Positions 22,401 through 32,516 are shown, counted from the stretch's first letter. The stretch is DNA of 64,000 nt from Ovis canadensis (GCF_042477335.2 NC_091255.1:37488501-37552500); one strand, 5' to 3'. Notes: a model not told the origin generated them from the letters alone. Numbers and translations: made by a program.

Positions 22401-23929
22401 TCTCAAGGTTGTCCTCCACAAAGAGCAGCACTTTCTGGTGGTGGTGATTGAGCCTTTGCTGTTGCTAAAGCGAGGGTAATCCCCCCACACCAGCAGATGG
22501 AGACTCCCCAGCCCCCAGGGTTGCATACAGGTTGCTCAAGTGTCTGGGACATCTGCATATTTTTCTGACCTCCTCTTGGAACTTAAGGCTGAAGAATAAA
22601 AGAGCTTTCAAAACAATGCACACAATGATCTTCAGAACCCACTGGTGGAGCTCTGAGGTGTCCCAGGCCCTGGAGCTCTGATAAGGGAGTGTGAGCCAAT
22701 AGGCAGCACTGGGCTGGCTTCCACTCATTAGCTGACCCTAACCAAGCCACTTGCTGACTCTGTGGCTCCTTTTCCTTGCCCCTAAAAAGTAGGGGCTGCA
22801 GGGACATCTGTCTTCACCTTGCAGTGGATCAGAACTGAACTTGTCATCCTCCCCCGAAACCAGCATCTCTCCCTGCTGTTTCCCATGATGGTGGCTATCA
22901 CCAGTGAAACCTATTGACATCACCAATGAAAACCAGGTGAAAACCATTGAGGTATCTGGCATAATCAAATGGATTACACTGGGCACCCAGGCTGCACATG
23001 GCTACTGACCATCCTTGCTCCTCCCTCTTCCCCTGAACCAGTCAGGTGGATCCTACTTTCTAAATATCTCCCAGCAGGTCGCCTTCTCTCCACCCCACTG
23101 CTGTTCCCCTGGCCCAGGCCACCTAGGCGATTACAGGAGTGTGATATCCAGGCCTCAGTCTTGCCTAATTTATTTCTACCCTGCGGGGGGTGGGGTGGGG
23201 TTCTCTTACAAACATAATCCCTTCTACTTCCAACCCCACACAGCCCCCACTACCCCCGCGGTGAACCCTAGGTCTTCCCCTGGCCTGCAGGGAAGTCCTT
23301 GCATGGTCTGCCCCCACCCCCTGCCCCTCGCCTACTTTGGAAGTTTAACTCAGTTTGCTTCCTCCCTCTGCTCTGGGGCTACACTGGCCTTCTCAGGGTC
23401 CTAGAACTTGAATTGCTCATTCTCAGGGTCTCTGAGACACATCACTGTTCCACCCCCACATTTTCCCCACTCCAATCCCCTGGGTCTTAGTTGAAACGCC
23501 TCTTCTTTCCGAACACCTTCCCCTTCTCTGGACAAGTCGGCCCCGCCCACAATGCTTTGCATGTCTCCATGGTAACCTCACCACCCAAGCCGGCTTCTTC
23601 GAGGTCTATGGTCCCCTCTGCACCCTGAGCTGTACCAGAACAGGGCCGTGTCTCTTTCCTCCAGCACCACAGACCCCGCACCCTGGTCTGCGACTGCGAC
23701 GGCGACACAGCCTTGTCCATGAGGCTGAACCGACAGAAATCATTTCCTTTTCCAGTTGGAGAATGACCAGTCAGCTGAGTGCCCGGCTCCTCTTGCATTT
23801 ATTGGAACCTGCTTACCCAACAATCCACAAAGGAGCTTTCATGGGGGCGGGGATATTTAGGCCTCCAGTGACCTATATTTAGGGCTCCTGTGACCTAATC
23901 CTGGAATTACTACGGAGGCCTGGGCTGGC

Positions 23930-23952
23930 GGGCTGGGGGGAGGGGAGGCGGG
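23930..23952 (+). other. G-quadruplex motif between convergent gene ends
   Basis: Four G-runs of at least three (23930-23932, 23935-23940, 23942-23945, 23950-23952) with loops of one to four bases on the plus strand. It lies about 160-190 bp beyond the candidate RCVRN poly(A) signal, on the template strand for RCVRN. Confidence 0.6.
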
Positions 23953-24065
23953 CAGTAGAGTGGGCGGGACTTGGTGAATGCTTAACGACACTTCCGTTTG
24001 GCAGGGAGGTGTGCAGGAGGGTTTAATGTACTGTGGGTTGGGAGGCCCTCCCGGCCCCGGGGGCG

Positions 24066-24090
24066 GTGTGTGTTTGTGTGTGTGTGTGTG
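24066..24090. repeat. (TG)n microsatellite beside the RCVRN 3' end
   Basis: An imperfect TG dinucleotide run with one TTT interruption. Candidate polymorphic marker. Confidence 0.9.
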
Positions 24091-24114
24091 CGTGCACATG
24101 TGTGCACATGAGTG

Positions 24115-24120
24115 TTTATT
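24115..24120 (-). terminator. RCVRN: Candidate RCVRN poly(A) signal
   Basis: TTTATT on the plus strand is AATAAA on the minus strand, only 39 nt past the RCVRN stop codon. Alternatives lie at 23798-23803 and 23169-23174. The closest would give an unusually short 3' UTR. Confidence 0.4.
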
Positions 24121-24159
24121 TGAGAGGGGTGGGCAGGGAGGAGACCTGAGCAGTTGACA

Positions 24160-24275
24160 TCAGGGTTTCTTTTCCTTCAGTTTCTCCTTCACTTTTTGAG
24201 GCTCGAATTGAATCAGTCGCAGAATTTCCTTATTGGCCAGGGTCCCTTCGATGAAGTCTTTCTCTGTAAGTTTAT
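24160..24275 (-). CDS. RCVRN: RCVRN coding exon 3
   Basis: The acceptor CTCTTGCAG (minus strand) precedes 24275. The exon completes an Asp codon, then reads KLTEKDFIEGTLANKEILRL and IQFEPQKVKEKLKEKKP, with TGA at 24160-24162. It encodes the degenerate fourth EF-hand and the C-terminal helix that modulates binding to rhodopsin kinase. Confidence 0.97.
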
Positions 24276-27200
24276 CTGCAAGAGGAGAAAATAATACAGT
24301 CAGGATAGGCTGTTTCCAGCTGCAATGAAGCTGATCTTTGCAAGCATACCCAGAGTGGATGGCTCTATTATGAAAATACTAATCTCCTTGCCCCTGAGGA
24401 TAACCCCACCCTCCAGCTCTTTCCTAGGACCCCTGGACCTCCCGGTGAACCAGCAATGAGAGGGTTAATGACAGGCCCTGCAGGGCCTCCAGGAGGCTGG
24501 GCTAGTGCTGTATCTCTTCTGATTGGTTGGCGATCCTTTCCTAGGCATTTCTGCATCCCTAATCCTAAAGGAGATCAGTCCTGGGTGTTCATTGGAAGGA
24601 CTGATGTTGAAGCTGGAACTCCAATACTTTGGCAACCTGATGCGAAGAGCTGACCCATTTGAAAAGACCCTGATGCTGGGAAAGATTGAGGGCAGGAGGT
24701 GAAGGGGACGACAGAGGTTGAGATGATTGGATGGCATCACCGACTCGGTGGACATGGATCCGGGAGTTGGTGATGGACAGGGAGGCGTGCTGTGGTTCAT
24801 GGGGTCGCAAAGAGTCAGACATGACTGAGCGACTGAACTGAACTGAATCTACCTCCCCATTTGGGGCAAGAAAGGGCTTTGCCCCAACTATTGAATTTGG
24901 TTCTCTCCAGTTAAATGCACTCACTAAGCCCTTCCTCTGTGCCAGAGTCACTGTGTACGGGGCTGAGGTCATTGCAGGGGGCAGAGGGCAGGGTGTGGCA
25001 TGAAAGAGAGTGAGATAATGCCCCTGGCCTGGGAAACTGTTTGTCTGATGGGGAGAGAGTCACCTGTGGAAGTGACTTTGTGCTGTGCTGCGCTTAGTTG
25101 CTCAGTTGTGTCTGACTCTTTGCAACCCCATGGACTGTAGCCCGCCAGGCTCCTCTGTCTATGGGGATTCTCCAACAAGAATACTGGAGTGAGTTGCCAT
25201 GCCCTCCTCCAGGGGATCTTCCCAATCCAGGGATCAAACCCAGGTCTCCTGCATTGCAGGTGGATTCTTTACCGTCTGAGCCACCAGGGAAGCCCAGAAA
25301 TGACTCTAGAATGAGGCAAATGTTCCTTCCTGCTTATGGTGAGGCTCATAGTCCTGATGTACTAAGTGCTCAGTAAAGCTTGGCTTAACTGAACTGGGTT
25401 TCCATTGGCTTTTTATGTTCCAGGCCTTTTGAGTGACCTTAATCCTTCCTGTTTAGGATGCAGGTTCCTTGTACAGGTCAGGGTGCTGAAATGTGGGTTT
25501 TAAGGTCCCTGGTGCCCTATGAGCCTCACTGATAGCTTGAAACTCCTACTCTCAGAAGCTGATTGTGGAGTGAAGCCTGGTCTTCAGATGGACCATGTGA
25601 AAACACAAGTCACCTGGCAGGAGTACCACTGCCTCCTGTGACATTCACTGGGGTCAATGTTCAGGTCAGCAAGTAGCAGAACAAGGGACTCAGCGCCTGC
25701 CAGACCCAGCAGGATGTCAGGATGGGGGTTAAAGAGCCAGAGGGGTGACGTGCCACTGGGAGGCACCTGAAGCAGCCAGGAGAAGGTGTTCAAAGGGGAG
25801 GTGACGTCTGGGTGAGGAAAGGGAGGTACCTCCCCTTTAACATTTAAGGAGGCTCTCACTTTCAGCATAGTATGGGCACAGGGCTGGCATCTGAGAAAAG
25901 GGTCTCCTTAAGTCTTGTGCCAGGGCACCTCACATGCCTCACTCTAATTCTGGCTCTAACGTCACAGATCTGGTTGCTAATCTACCTTCTCCCTGGACTG
26001 CAGATTAATAGGGGCCTTCTTTATCATCCTCCTTGGGCGTGTGACCTGGAACCCTGGTAAGAGACTGGCCCAGAGATCACAAATGGACCGATACCAGCTT
26101 CTCAGATGTGTGTGGACCATGTAGTGTTTCATCAGTGGAGGCACTTCAGATTTTAAAAATCTCGATTGCTGGCTTCTCTTTAAAGAAAAAAAAAAAAAGA
26201 CGATGAGGCCCCAACGGATCTGTATTCCTATGTGGTAACAACTGACCAGAGGCCGTAAAACCAGGCAGACCCTCATGCCCCACTGTTTGCCAGTCCCTAT
26301 TGCTTCATTGGGCCACTGTCCACTCCTCTCACATTCATCATCCCAGACCGAGTGGTCATTCAAGTTTGCAGTCCCCGTCTGACACCAGCCCCTCTCCTGT
26401 GTCCTTCCCGAGCTGGACATGGGCTTCAGGTACCAGCAGCCCCTGCCACCCAATTCTGGAATCCATCACCGCTTTCAGTACAAGCTCACCTTCCCCATTG
26501 GCTGCTCTTTGCCAGACTGAATAGGGGAGGGAGCCAAGACAGGTCAGCTCCTGGCAGAAGGGGGCCCGAGGACACACCCTCAGCTTCATCAAGACTTTCT
26601 TAGCCCAGCCCTGCAGTTTAAGACTTTTCTTGCGTCTGCCCATAAGCCGTTCATCTGCTTTGCAGTCTGATGGCTTTCCCAGCCTCCTGAAGATCTCTCC
26701 TCATTTCCCCTCATAGCACACCCCCTACCCCCATCAATCTCTTGAAATTGAATTGAAATCTAATTCCATCTGATGGTGCTTGGGGGTTGGGAGGGGGGAC
26801 CCGAACTAATTTCCTAAAGTAACACCATATAAATTGAGATCCCGCATACTTGGGATGCCATGCTAATTCTGAAGTGAGCTTTACCCCATCCCAGCTGTGA
26901 AGAAGGCTACTTGTTTGGTTTAAACAAGTAAACCAAAGTGTCCTAAAATAACAACAAAACACTGGGCACTCCATTCAAAAAGAAAGCAGTATGCTTGCAA
27001 AGCCTCAAAACTTGTCATTTGTATACAAAATGATGGGCTGTTGCCTTGATTTTTTAATCTTTCTTCAAAGTGGGTTTGAAGAGAAGGCAATGGCACCCCA
27101 CTCCAGTACTCTTGCCTGGAAAATCCCGTGGACGGGGGAGCCTGGAAGGCTGCAGTCCATGGGGTTGCTGAGGGTCGGGCATGACTCAGCGACTTCATTT

Positions 27201-30200
27201 TCACTTTTCACTTTCCTGCATTGGAGAAGGAAATGGCAACCCACTCCAGTGTTCTTGCCTGGAGAATCCCAGGGACAGGGAAGCCTGGTGGGCTGCCGTC
27301 TACGGGGTCGCACAGAGTCGGACACGACTGAAGTGACTTAGCAAAGTGGGTTAATTCTGTCCAAACAAAAGATGCTTTTTTTTCCAAAGCACCCCATCAT
27401 TTAGAGCCTGCATTCGCCCCCAGAGAATCTCAGGCAGTGGTGGAGTTTTATGAGTGGTGGGAGGTGGTGACATTTTCAGTCAGTTCCAGAAGGGCCCACA
27501 ACTGTCTGCTGACCATTCTTCTGCTGATCACCTTGTGGTGGGAGGAGGGGTCCTCCGTCCCACCTGGTCTCTGGACTGGGAAGAGTCAATCTCATTGGGA
27601 TCTCTAGGACATAGCCCGGCACTGTGAAATCAAGGGCTGGGAAGAAGTCACTCACCATCATCCTTCTTGCCAAAGAACCCCCAGATCTTCTCTGCTCGCT
27701 TCTCCGGAGTGTTCTCATCTTCTGGGAGACGCTTTGCATCCTCAGGACTGATCATTTTGAAGATAGCCTGCATCAAATTGAGGGGGAGCACTGGTCAGAA
27801 GAAGTGATTCTGGGGGAACCCACATGGCTGAGCAGGACGCTGAGGTTAAAATGCAGATGCTCAGGCCCCCCAACCCACTGGCACCGGCTAAATCCTAGTT
27901 CTTGAGAGTGGGCAGGAGTCATCTGTACTTTTAAGAAGAGGAAGGGAATGTGGGGAAGAGGTGAGGATGACTTTCCCTTCTTATTTTGTCCCTTTCTGTA
28001 CAGTCTGAATTTCCTGACCATGCAGACATATTACTTTCATTGTATTAAAAAATGAAAATAAGAAATAAAAAGCTTTCTGAAGGCTGCATTTTGAAAACTG
28101 GTACCTTTGACCTCACTGCCCAGAAGTACATCAGATGGCTTTTTCTGAATCCAAGTGGTACTTTGGTTGCCTAGCAGGCTGGCTTATGGTGTGTGTGTGC
28201 TAAGTCACTTCAGTTGTGTCCAACTCTTTGCGACCCCATTAACTATAGCCTGCCAGGCTCCTCTGTCCATGGGATTCTCCAGACAAGAATACTGGAGTGG
28301 GTTGCCATGCCCTCCTCCAGGGGATCTTCCTGATCCAGGGAGCGAACCTGTGTCTCTTCCATCTCCTGCATTGGCAGGTGGGTTCTTCAACAGTAGCGCC
28401 ACATGGATTACTTATGGTAATAAGAGCTAATGTTTGTTAAGTGATTAACACGTGCCACATTTCTAAGTGTTTTTACATGTAAACTCATGACAGCTTCATG
28501 AGGTGGGTGTTATTGGCCCATTTCACAGATGGAGAAACTGAATCAGCTGACTTGCTAGAATTCGGCCAACCAGAAGCAGAAGACTGGAGATGCTAACCCT
28601 GGCAAGTTTGGTTCTAAAACCTCTGTGCTTGCATCTCATGCTATTCCTAGAATGTCTTGGAGAGCATGGTAGGGGCTGGATAAGGCCTCTGGAAGCCCCT
28701 CCTTTACCCCTCTGCTTAGGGAGGGTAAAGCTCAAGGGTCCTTCTCACTTCCCTCTACTCTAGCTAATACAGGAGCTGAGTCGACAATGTCCAGCAAAGC
28801 AGGAAGTGCCTTCCGACACGTGATCAGGAAAAGGGACGGGGTAGTCTTGATGTGCCCGTTCAGCTCCAGGTTACTAGGATTCCAGCAGGCTGGCCAGACC
28901 CAGGGTGGATGCTCAAGGTTGTGGCTCCCCCATCTTGAGTGTCCCAGCTTGCGACCGAAGTGTTGGGACTGGGATGCCGTGGAGACGTCAGGGAACCAGC
29001 CAGGCAGGGGCAGTGATGCCTATGAAATTTACCTGGAGGGAAGAGCAGTGGCTTTAGAAACTCCCTTTCAGCTTCCTGTGCTGTAGCAAGAGAAGCAAGG
29101 AAGTTGAAACCCGCAGCTGGGGCAGCTGCCTCACCGACAGCGCTCAGAGCTCCGAGGTACCCGGCAGTGAAGTAAGGGCTCCTTTAAATTCCTCAGCCGG
29201 GGACCCTTGGGCAGGCTGGAAGGCTAACGGCTGGGAGTGACTGGCTGCCCATCACCCCGCTTCTAAAACCAAGGGCACACTGTCAGGGCCTCCGGGAATG
29301 GACTGCCAAAGAACCATTACATCCTCGCCTTGGGGCGGTGGGAGGTTCTGTGGTTTTCTGGAGGCCCAGCTTGGTGGTGGTACATCAGAACCCACAACAG
29401 ATGACTGACTCCCAGGCCAGTTACCTTGGACATGGTGAGTAGTAGAGGCTTGGCATGCTCTTGCATAGCCTCATCTGTGGTCGTGCCCTTCTCTCTCTGC
29501 CTCCCCACGCCTTCCCACCCTCTCCTTCCTCCTTCCCTTCCCCTCTACCCCTTCATCTTCTTCCTCCTCCTTTTTCTGAAGAAGCACCAACCCAGAGGCC
29601 TCTGCTGGGCTTGGCATCCTTTAGGTGGTCCCTGCTGCAGGCCACCTGTCAATCCAAGGAGCTTGTGCTGCAGGCCCTGCCCAGAGACCAGTGAGGTTTC
29701 TACACACACCTGCCCCTAATGGGAGGCCCAAGAAGGAGTCGCTGACCACGGCTGCATCCTTGGCTGTTTTCTCTATGGTTTTGCCTAATAAGGGTGGAAG
29801 AATTGGGTGAATGAAAGTGGGATTACAAATGCCTCAAAAATTATATGAAAGATGAAGAATATTCTCTCTTTACAGGAATGGGATTAGAGAAAGAAAACAA
29901 GTGGCATGGGGTGGGGGTGGGGGGCAAAAAAAAAATCCAGTAAAATGATACTGAGTGAAGGGAAAGAAATAATAAGGAAAAAATAGAAGCATCCTCATTG
30001 TCCAAAAATATAGGAATGGTTAAGTAATTTTATGACATGTCTATAAGATGGAATTCTAAGCAGCTGTTAAAAGCAATTTGATATAAAATAGTGAATGAAG
30101 AACAGTATGATAAAACCATATGTGAATATGTCCTAATTCTAAAGTTATTTTTAAATATATAAATAAAAGACTGGAAAGATACATGCCTATTTGTTGACAG

Positions 30201-31662
30201 TAGTTTTCTCTGGATGATGAAATTAAAGGCAATTTTCGTTTTCTTTGGCATGCATTTTATATTAAATAAAACTACTTTTCAAACACCTAAAAGTCTTGGC
30301 AGATGATCCGACCCTGGGCCAACCTATTTGAAACATGTTATGTCTCTAAAATGACTCGTGAGGGACTTCCTTGGCTGCCCAGTGGTTAGGACTCGGGGCT
30401 TTCGCTGCAGTGGCGGTGGCCCCTGGTTCAATCCCTGTTTGGGGCAGTAAGATCCCAAAGCCACAGGACCCAAATAAAATAAACATAAATACATAAATAT
30501 ATTGGGTTGGCCAAAAAGTTCATTAGGGTTTGTCCATAAGATCTTATGAAAGGGATTTCCGTGGTGGTCCAGTGGCTAAGATTTTTGGGCTCCCAATGCT
30601 GGTGGGTGGAGTTGGTGTCCCACCCCTGGTCAGGGAACTAGGCTTCACCTGCCTCAACTAAGACGCCCCCCACCCCGGAGCCAAAAAAAAAAAGAATGCA
30701 CATGTGTCCTATTGGAGGTTCTGAAGAATGTTTTATTATTTTTAACACCTACTTATTTATTTATATTTTCTTAACTGTACTGCACAGCAGGTGGGATCTT
30801 ATTTCCCTGACCAGGGATGGAAACTGCCCCCCTCGCATTGGAATCACTGGACACCCAGGGAAGTCCCTGGAGAACGCTTTAATGAAGAAAGGAAGGAAGA
30901 TGGGAGGGAAAGAAGGAAACGGTAAAGGTAGGTAACAGAAAATTCCCACATTCTTCTTCTCTAGGAGGAAAATGAAGCTGTGGGAAGGTGCCCTGTGCTG
31001 TGCTAAATCGCTTGGTTGTGTCTGACTCTTCGCAACCCCATGGACTGTGGCCTACCAGGCTCCTCTGTCTATGGGGATTCTCCAGGCAAGAATACTGTCT
31101 GGCTCTCTATTAATATTGATTTGTTGGAGACTCCTCCTGACCACGTTCTCAGAGCCACTGAGTCATCAACCTTGGGTGTCCACTCCCTCCTCCCAGCCAG
31201 CCCCCCATGGGGAATTAGAGGCAGCCCAATTCCTCGAGACCCCCGTCCCTCTCTGCCAGAGACGAGGAGGCTGACACTGACCGTGACAATCTCCAGCACC
31301 TCGTTCTTGCTGATGGTCCCATTGCCGTCCACGTCATAGAGGGAGAAGGCCCACTCCAGCTTCTGGTTGGTCTTGCCCGCGCTGGTCATGTGCAGGGCGA
31401 TGACGTACTCCTTGAAGTCCAAGGTGCCATCGCTGTTGGCATCGAAGCTGCGGAACACGTGCTGGGCATAGGCCTTGGGGTCGGCCTCGGGGAAGAACTT
31501 GGAGTAGATGGTCTGGAACTCCTGCCGGGTGATCCGGCCGCTGGGGCACTCCTTCAGGAAGGACTGGTACCAGGTGCTCAGCTCCTCCTCCGTGAACTTG
31601 GTGTTCAGCTGCAGCTCCTCCAGGATCTCCTTGGACAGGGCCCCACTCTTGCTGTTCCCCAT
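24160..31662 (-). CDS. RCVRN: RCVRN, recoverin, complete coding region in three exons
   Basis: Recoverin is the calcium-sensing EF-hand protein of rod and cone photoreceptors; in its calcium-bound, membrane-attached form it restrains rhodopsin kinase (GRK1). Exons 31282-31662, 27656-27767 and 24160-24275 join in frame (381+112+116 nt) to give 202 residues, the usual length. Visible features: N-terminal MGNSKSG myristoylation site, Cys39 in a degenerate EF1 (ECPSG), functional EF2 loop D74-E85 (DANSDGTLDFKE), functional EF3 loop D110-E121 (DVDGNGTISKNE), and degenerate EF4 with KKDDDKLTEKDF. The C-terminus is basic (VKEKLKEKKP). The chosen ATG is the first in this frame; the upstream in-frame extension has no ATG. 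There are no breaks. GLP2R is convergent and GAS7 lies upstream on the same strand. Confidence 0.98.
24562..24848 (+). mobile_element. BovB LINE 3' end, short fragment
   Basis: A strongly 5'-truncated BovB beginning TCCTAAAGGAGATCAGTCCT and ending GAGCGACTGAACTGAACTGA. Antisense to RCVRN and about 290 bp from exon 3. Confidence 0.92.
25081..25295 (+). mobile_element. Bov-tA SINE with target-site duplication
   Basis: Plus-orientation body from GTTGCTCAGTTGTGTCTGAC to the tRNA-like head GAGCCACCAGGGAAGCCC. Flanking imperfect duplication: GGAAGTGACTTTG at 25068-25080 and AGAAATGACTCTA at 25296-25308. Confidence 0.92.
27077..27341 (-). mobile_element. BovA2 SINE dimer with perfect 11-bp target-site duplication
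   Basis: Two reversed BovA units joined by a TTTTCACTTTTCACTTTC-type linker. CAAAGTGGGTT is found identically at 27066-27076 and 27342-27352. The identical flanks and low divergence indicate a young insertion. It lies 314 bp from exon 2, in the sense orientation of RCVRN. Confidence 0.95.
27656..27767 (-). CDS. RCVRN: RCVRN coding exon 2
   Basis: The acceptor TTTGATGCAG precedes 27767 and the donor GTGAGT starts at 27655. It reads AIFKMISPEDAKRLPEDENT and PEKRAEKIWGFFGKKDD plus one base. This is the linker between EF3 and EF4 and the start of EF4. A138 and R140 differ from the cattle protein as I remember it. Confidence 0.97.
28191..28410 (+). mobile_element. BovA SINE
   Basis: Body from GTGTGCTAAGTCACTTCAGT to TGGCAGGTGGGTTCTTC plus a short diverged end. 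CTTATGGT at 28183-28190 and 28411-28418 is the likely target-site duplication. Confidence 0.9.
28420..28640 (-). mobile_element. MIR SINE, minus orientation
   Basis: Reverse MIR with GGTGTTATTGGCCCATTTCA and CAGATGGAGAAACTGAATC. Confidence 0.75.
29850..30290. mobile_element. L1-like AT-rich fragment
   Basis: Contains TTTATGACATGTCTATAAGA, GGAATTCTAAGCAGCTGTTAAAA and A-rich stretches typical of decayed mammalian L1 3' regions. Subfamily not assigned. Confidence 0.5.
30361..30497 (+). mobile_element. CHR-type SINE, plus orientation
   Basis: AGGGACTTCCTTGGCTGCCC head, GGTTCAATCCCTGTTTGG, and an AAATAAA-rich tail. Confidence 0.85.
30498..30550 (+). mobile_element. Mariner DNA-transposon end fragment
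   Basis: ATATTGGGTTGGCCAAAAAG followed by TTCATTAGGG and GTCCATAAGAT is the terminal inverted-repeat region of the common ruminant mariner. Only one end is present before the next SINE begins. Confidence 0.8.
30551..30693 (+). mobile_element. CHR-type SINE, plus orientation
   Basis: AGGGATTTCCGTGGTGGTCC head and an A-run ending at 30693. Abuts the mariner fragment. Confidence 0.82.
30735..30868 (-). mobile_element. CHR-type SINE, minus orientation
   Basis: T-rich tail, CCCTGACCAGGGATGGAAAC, and reversed head ending CACCCAGGGAAGTCCCT. Confidence 0.82.
30993..31097 (+). mobile_element. Truncated BovA SINE
   Basis: Starts GTGCTGTGCTAAATCGCTTG and stops after GCAAGAATACTG, losing the usual downstream half. 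It lies 185 bp from RCVRN exon 1 on the intron side. Confidence 0.88.
31282..31662 (-). CDS. RCVRN: RCVRN coding exon 1
   Basis: ATG is at 31660-31662 (minus strand), read from CCTCACCCATGGGG. The exon encodes residues 1-127, from MGNSKSGALSKEILEEL through EF1, EF2 and EF3 to EVLEIVT. The donor GTCAGT starts at 31281. The in-frame extension upstream opens only at a TTG, so this ATG, which exposes Gly2 for myristoylation, is the start. Confidence 0.98.
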
Positions 31663-31761
31663 GGGTGAGGTGGCGTGGGCCCGGCCGGGCTGTCGCCGCT
31701 GGGTGGGTGGGAGCAATGGGGTCTCCTGGCTGCTGGGCTGGGTGCTGCAGGCGATGCTGAT

Positions 31762-31768
31762 GGATTAG
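31762..31768 (-). promoter_or_regulatory. RCVRN: CRX/OTX-type site CTAATCC
   Basis: GGATTAG on the plus strand is CTAATCC on the minus strand, the strong K50 homeodomain core found in photoreceptor gene promoters. It is about 100 bp upstream of the RCVRN start codon. Confidence 0.45.
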
Positions 31769-31863
31769 GCGGATTTGTGGCCGGTTCACACCAGTACTTG
31801 GAGGGAGGAGGGGCCTGGAGCTTGGGGTTGAGGGGAGGGAGGCGAGCTCCCAGAAGCCCCCTG

Positions 31864-31869
31864 AGATTA
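31864..31869 (-). promoter_or_regulatory. RCVRN: Second, weaker CRX/OTX-type site TAATCT
   Basis: AGATTA on the plus strand is TAATCT on the minus strand, about 200 bp upstream of the start codon. Confidence 0.3.
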
Positions 31870-32089
31870 AAATGAAGAGCTGACAGCAGGAGGTCAATCC
31901 ATCTTGGCCTTCTGGGAGGCCGGGACAGTAGAGCAGAATCTTGAGACCTGGGCCTCAGCCACTGCCCCGCGGGCATCCCTGCCTCACCCCCCCACCGCCA
32001 GCTCTAGCTCTCTAAGAGCAAGGATGCTCCCTGCCTGCCTTCCGTTGCCCTAACCCTGACAGTCTCTGCGGCAGGGGTGGTCCTGTTAA

Positions 32090-32170
32090 TGCTGGGTTAG
32101 GAATCAGGCTCTGGAACCAGCATGGGTTGAAACCTCAGCTTTGCAATTTACTAGCTGTGTGACCCTCTGG
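32090..32170 (+). mobile_element. MIR-like fragment
   Basis: CAGGCTCTGGAACCAGCATG followed by TTACTAGCTGTGTGACCCTC, the 5' half of MIR. Confidence 0.7.
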
Positions 32171-32236
32171 TGCATTTCTTTTTCACTTTTTAAAAAATTG
32201 GAGTATAATTGATTTACAATGCTGTGTTAGTTTCTG

Positions 32237-32516
32237 CTCTTTGCAACCCCATGGACTGTCCATGGAATTCTCCAGGCCAGAGTACTGGAGTGTGTAGCCT
32301 TTCCTTTCTCCAGGGGATCTTCCCAACCCAGGGATCAAACCCAGGTCTCCCACATTGCAGGCAGATTCTTTATCAGTTGAGCCACAAGGGAAGCCCAAGA
32401 ATGCTGGAGTGGGTAGCCTATCCCTTCTCCAGGGGATCTTCCTGATCCAGGAATCAAACCAGGGTCTCCCACATTGCAGGCGGATTCTTTACCAACTGAG
32501 CTATCAGGGAAGCCCT
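32237..32516 (+). mobile_element. Bov-tA SINE pair, plus orientation
   Basis: A BovA body, then two tRNA-like head regions in tandem, each ending GAGCCACAAGGGAAGCCC or GAGCTATCAGGGAAGCCC. It follows a short TTGGAGTATAATTGATTTAC segment common beside ruminant repeats. Confidence 0.88.

Larger units (their letters stand above)
18641..24114. other. GLP2R 3' UTR and tail-to-tail gap to RCVRN
   Basis: It includes the GLP2R 3' UTR of unknown length, CHR SINEs at 20371-20497 and 21346-21595, a BovA2 dimer at 21664-21940, a MIR-like fragment at 22240-22400, and a GC-rich stretch at 23900-24065 with a quadruplex motif. I see no further exon. 18900-20300 and 22500-23900 are unique-looking apart from possible L2 traces at 23050-23520. 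Confidence 0.7.
24276..27655 (-). other. RCVRN: RCVRN intron 2, 3.4 kb
   Basis: Contains a BovB fragment (24562-24848), a BovA SINE (25081-25295) and a BovA2 dimer (27077-27341). 25300-27060 looks unique, with no exon-like segment; a T/A-run sits at 26185-26200. Confidence 0.85.
27768..31281 (-). other. RCVRN: RCVRN intron 1, 3.5 kb
   Basis: Contains a BovA SINE (28191-28410), MIR (28420-28640), an L1-like AT-rich segment (29850-30290), a cluster of three CHR SINEs with a mariner piece (30361-30868), and a BovA fragment (30993-31097). 28650-29840 is unique-looking with a C/T-rich stretch at 29485-29580. Confidence 0.85.
31663..32000 (-). promoter_or_regulatory. RCVRN: Probable RCVRN 5' UTR and proximal promoter
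   Basis: GC-rich just upstream of the start codon (CCCGGCCGGG-type sequence near 31680-31695), becoming less GC-rich beyond about 31860. I see no clear TATA box. Two sites matching the CRX/OTX core lie at 31762-31768 and 31864-31869 (separate entries). The transcription start cannot be placed from sequence alone. Confidence 0.5.

Noticed and set aside
31390-31668. Leu/Gly-rich 92-residue plus-strand frame
   Set aside because: Exact antisense shadow of the highly conserved recoverin exon 1.
31663-31716. Eighteen-residue N-terminal extension of recoverin
   Set aside because: It begins at TTG, not ATG, and would bury the myristoylated Gly2; the MGNSKSG start is the established one.
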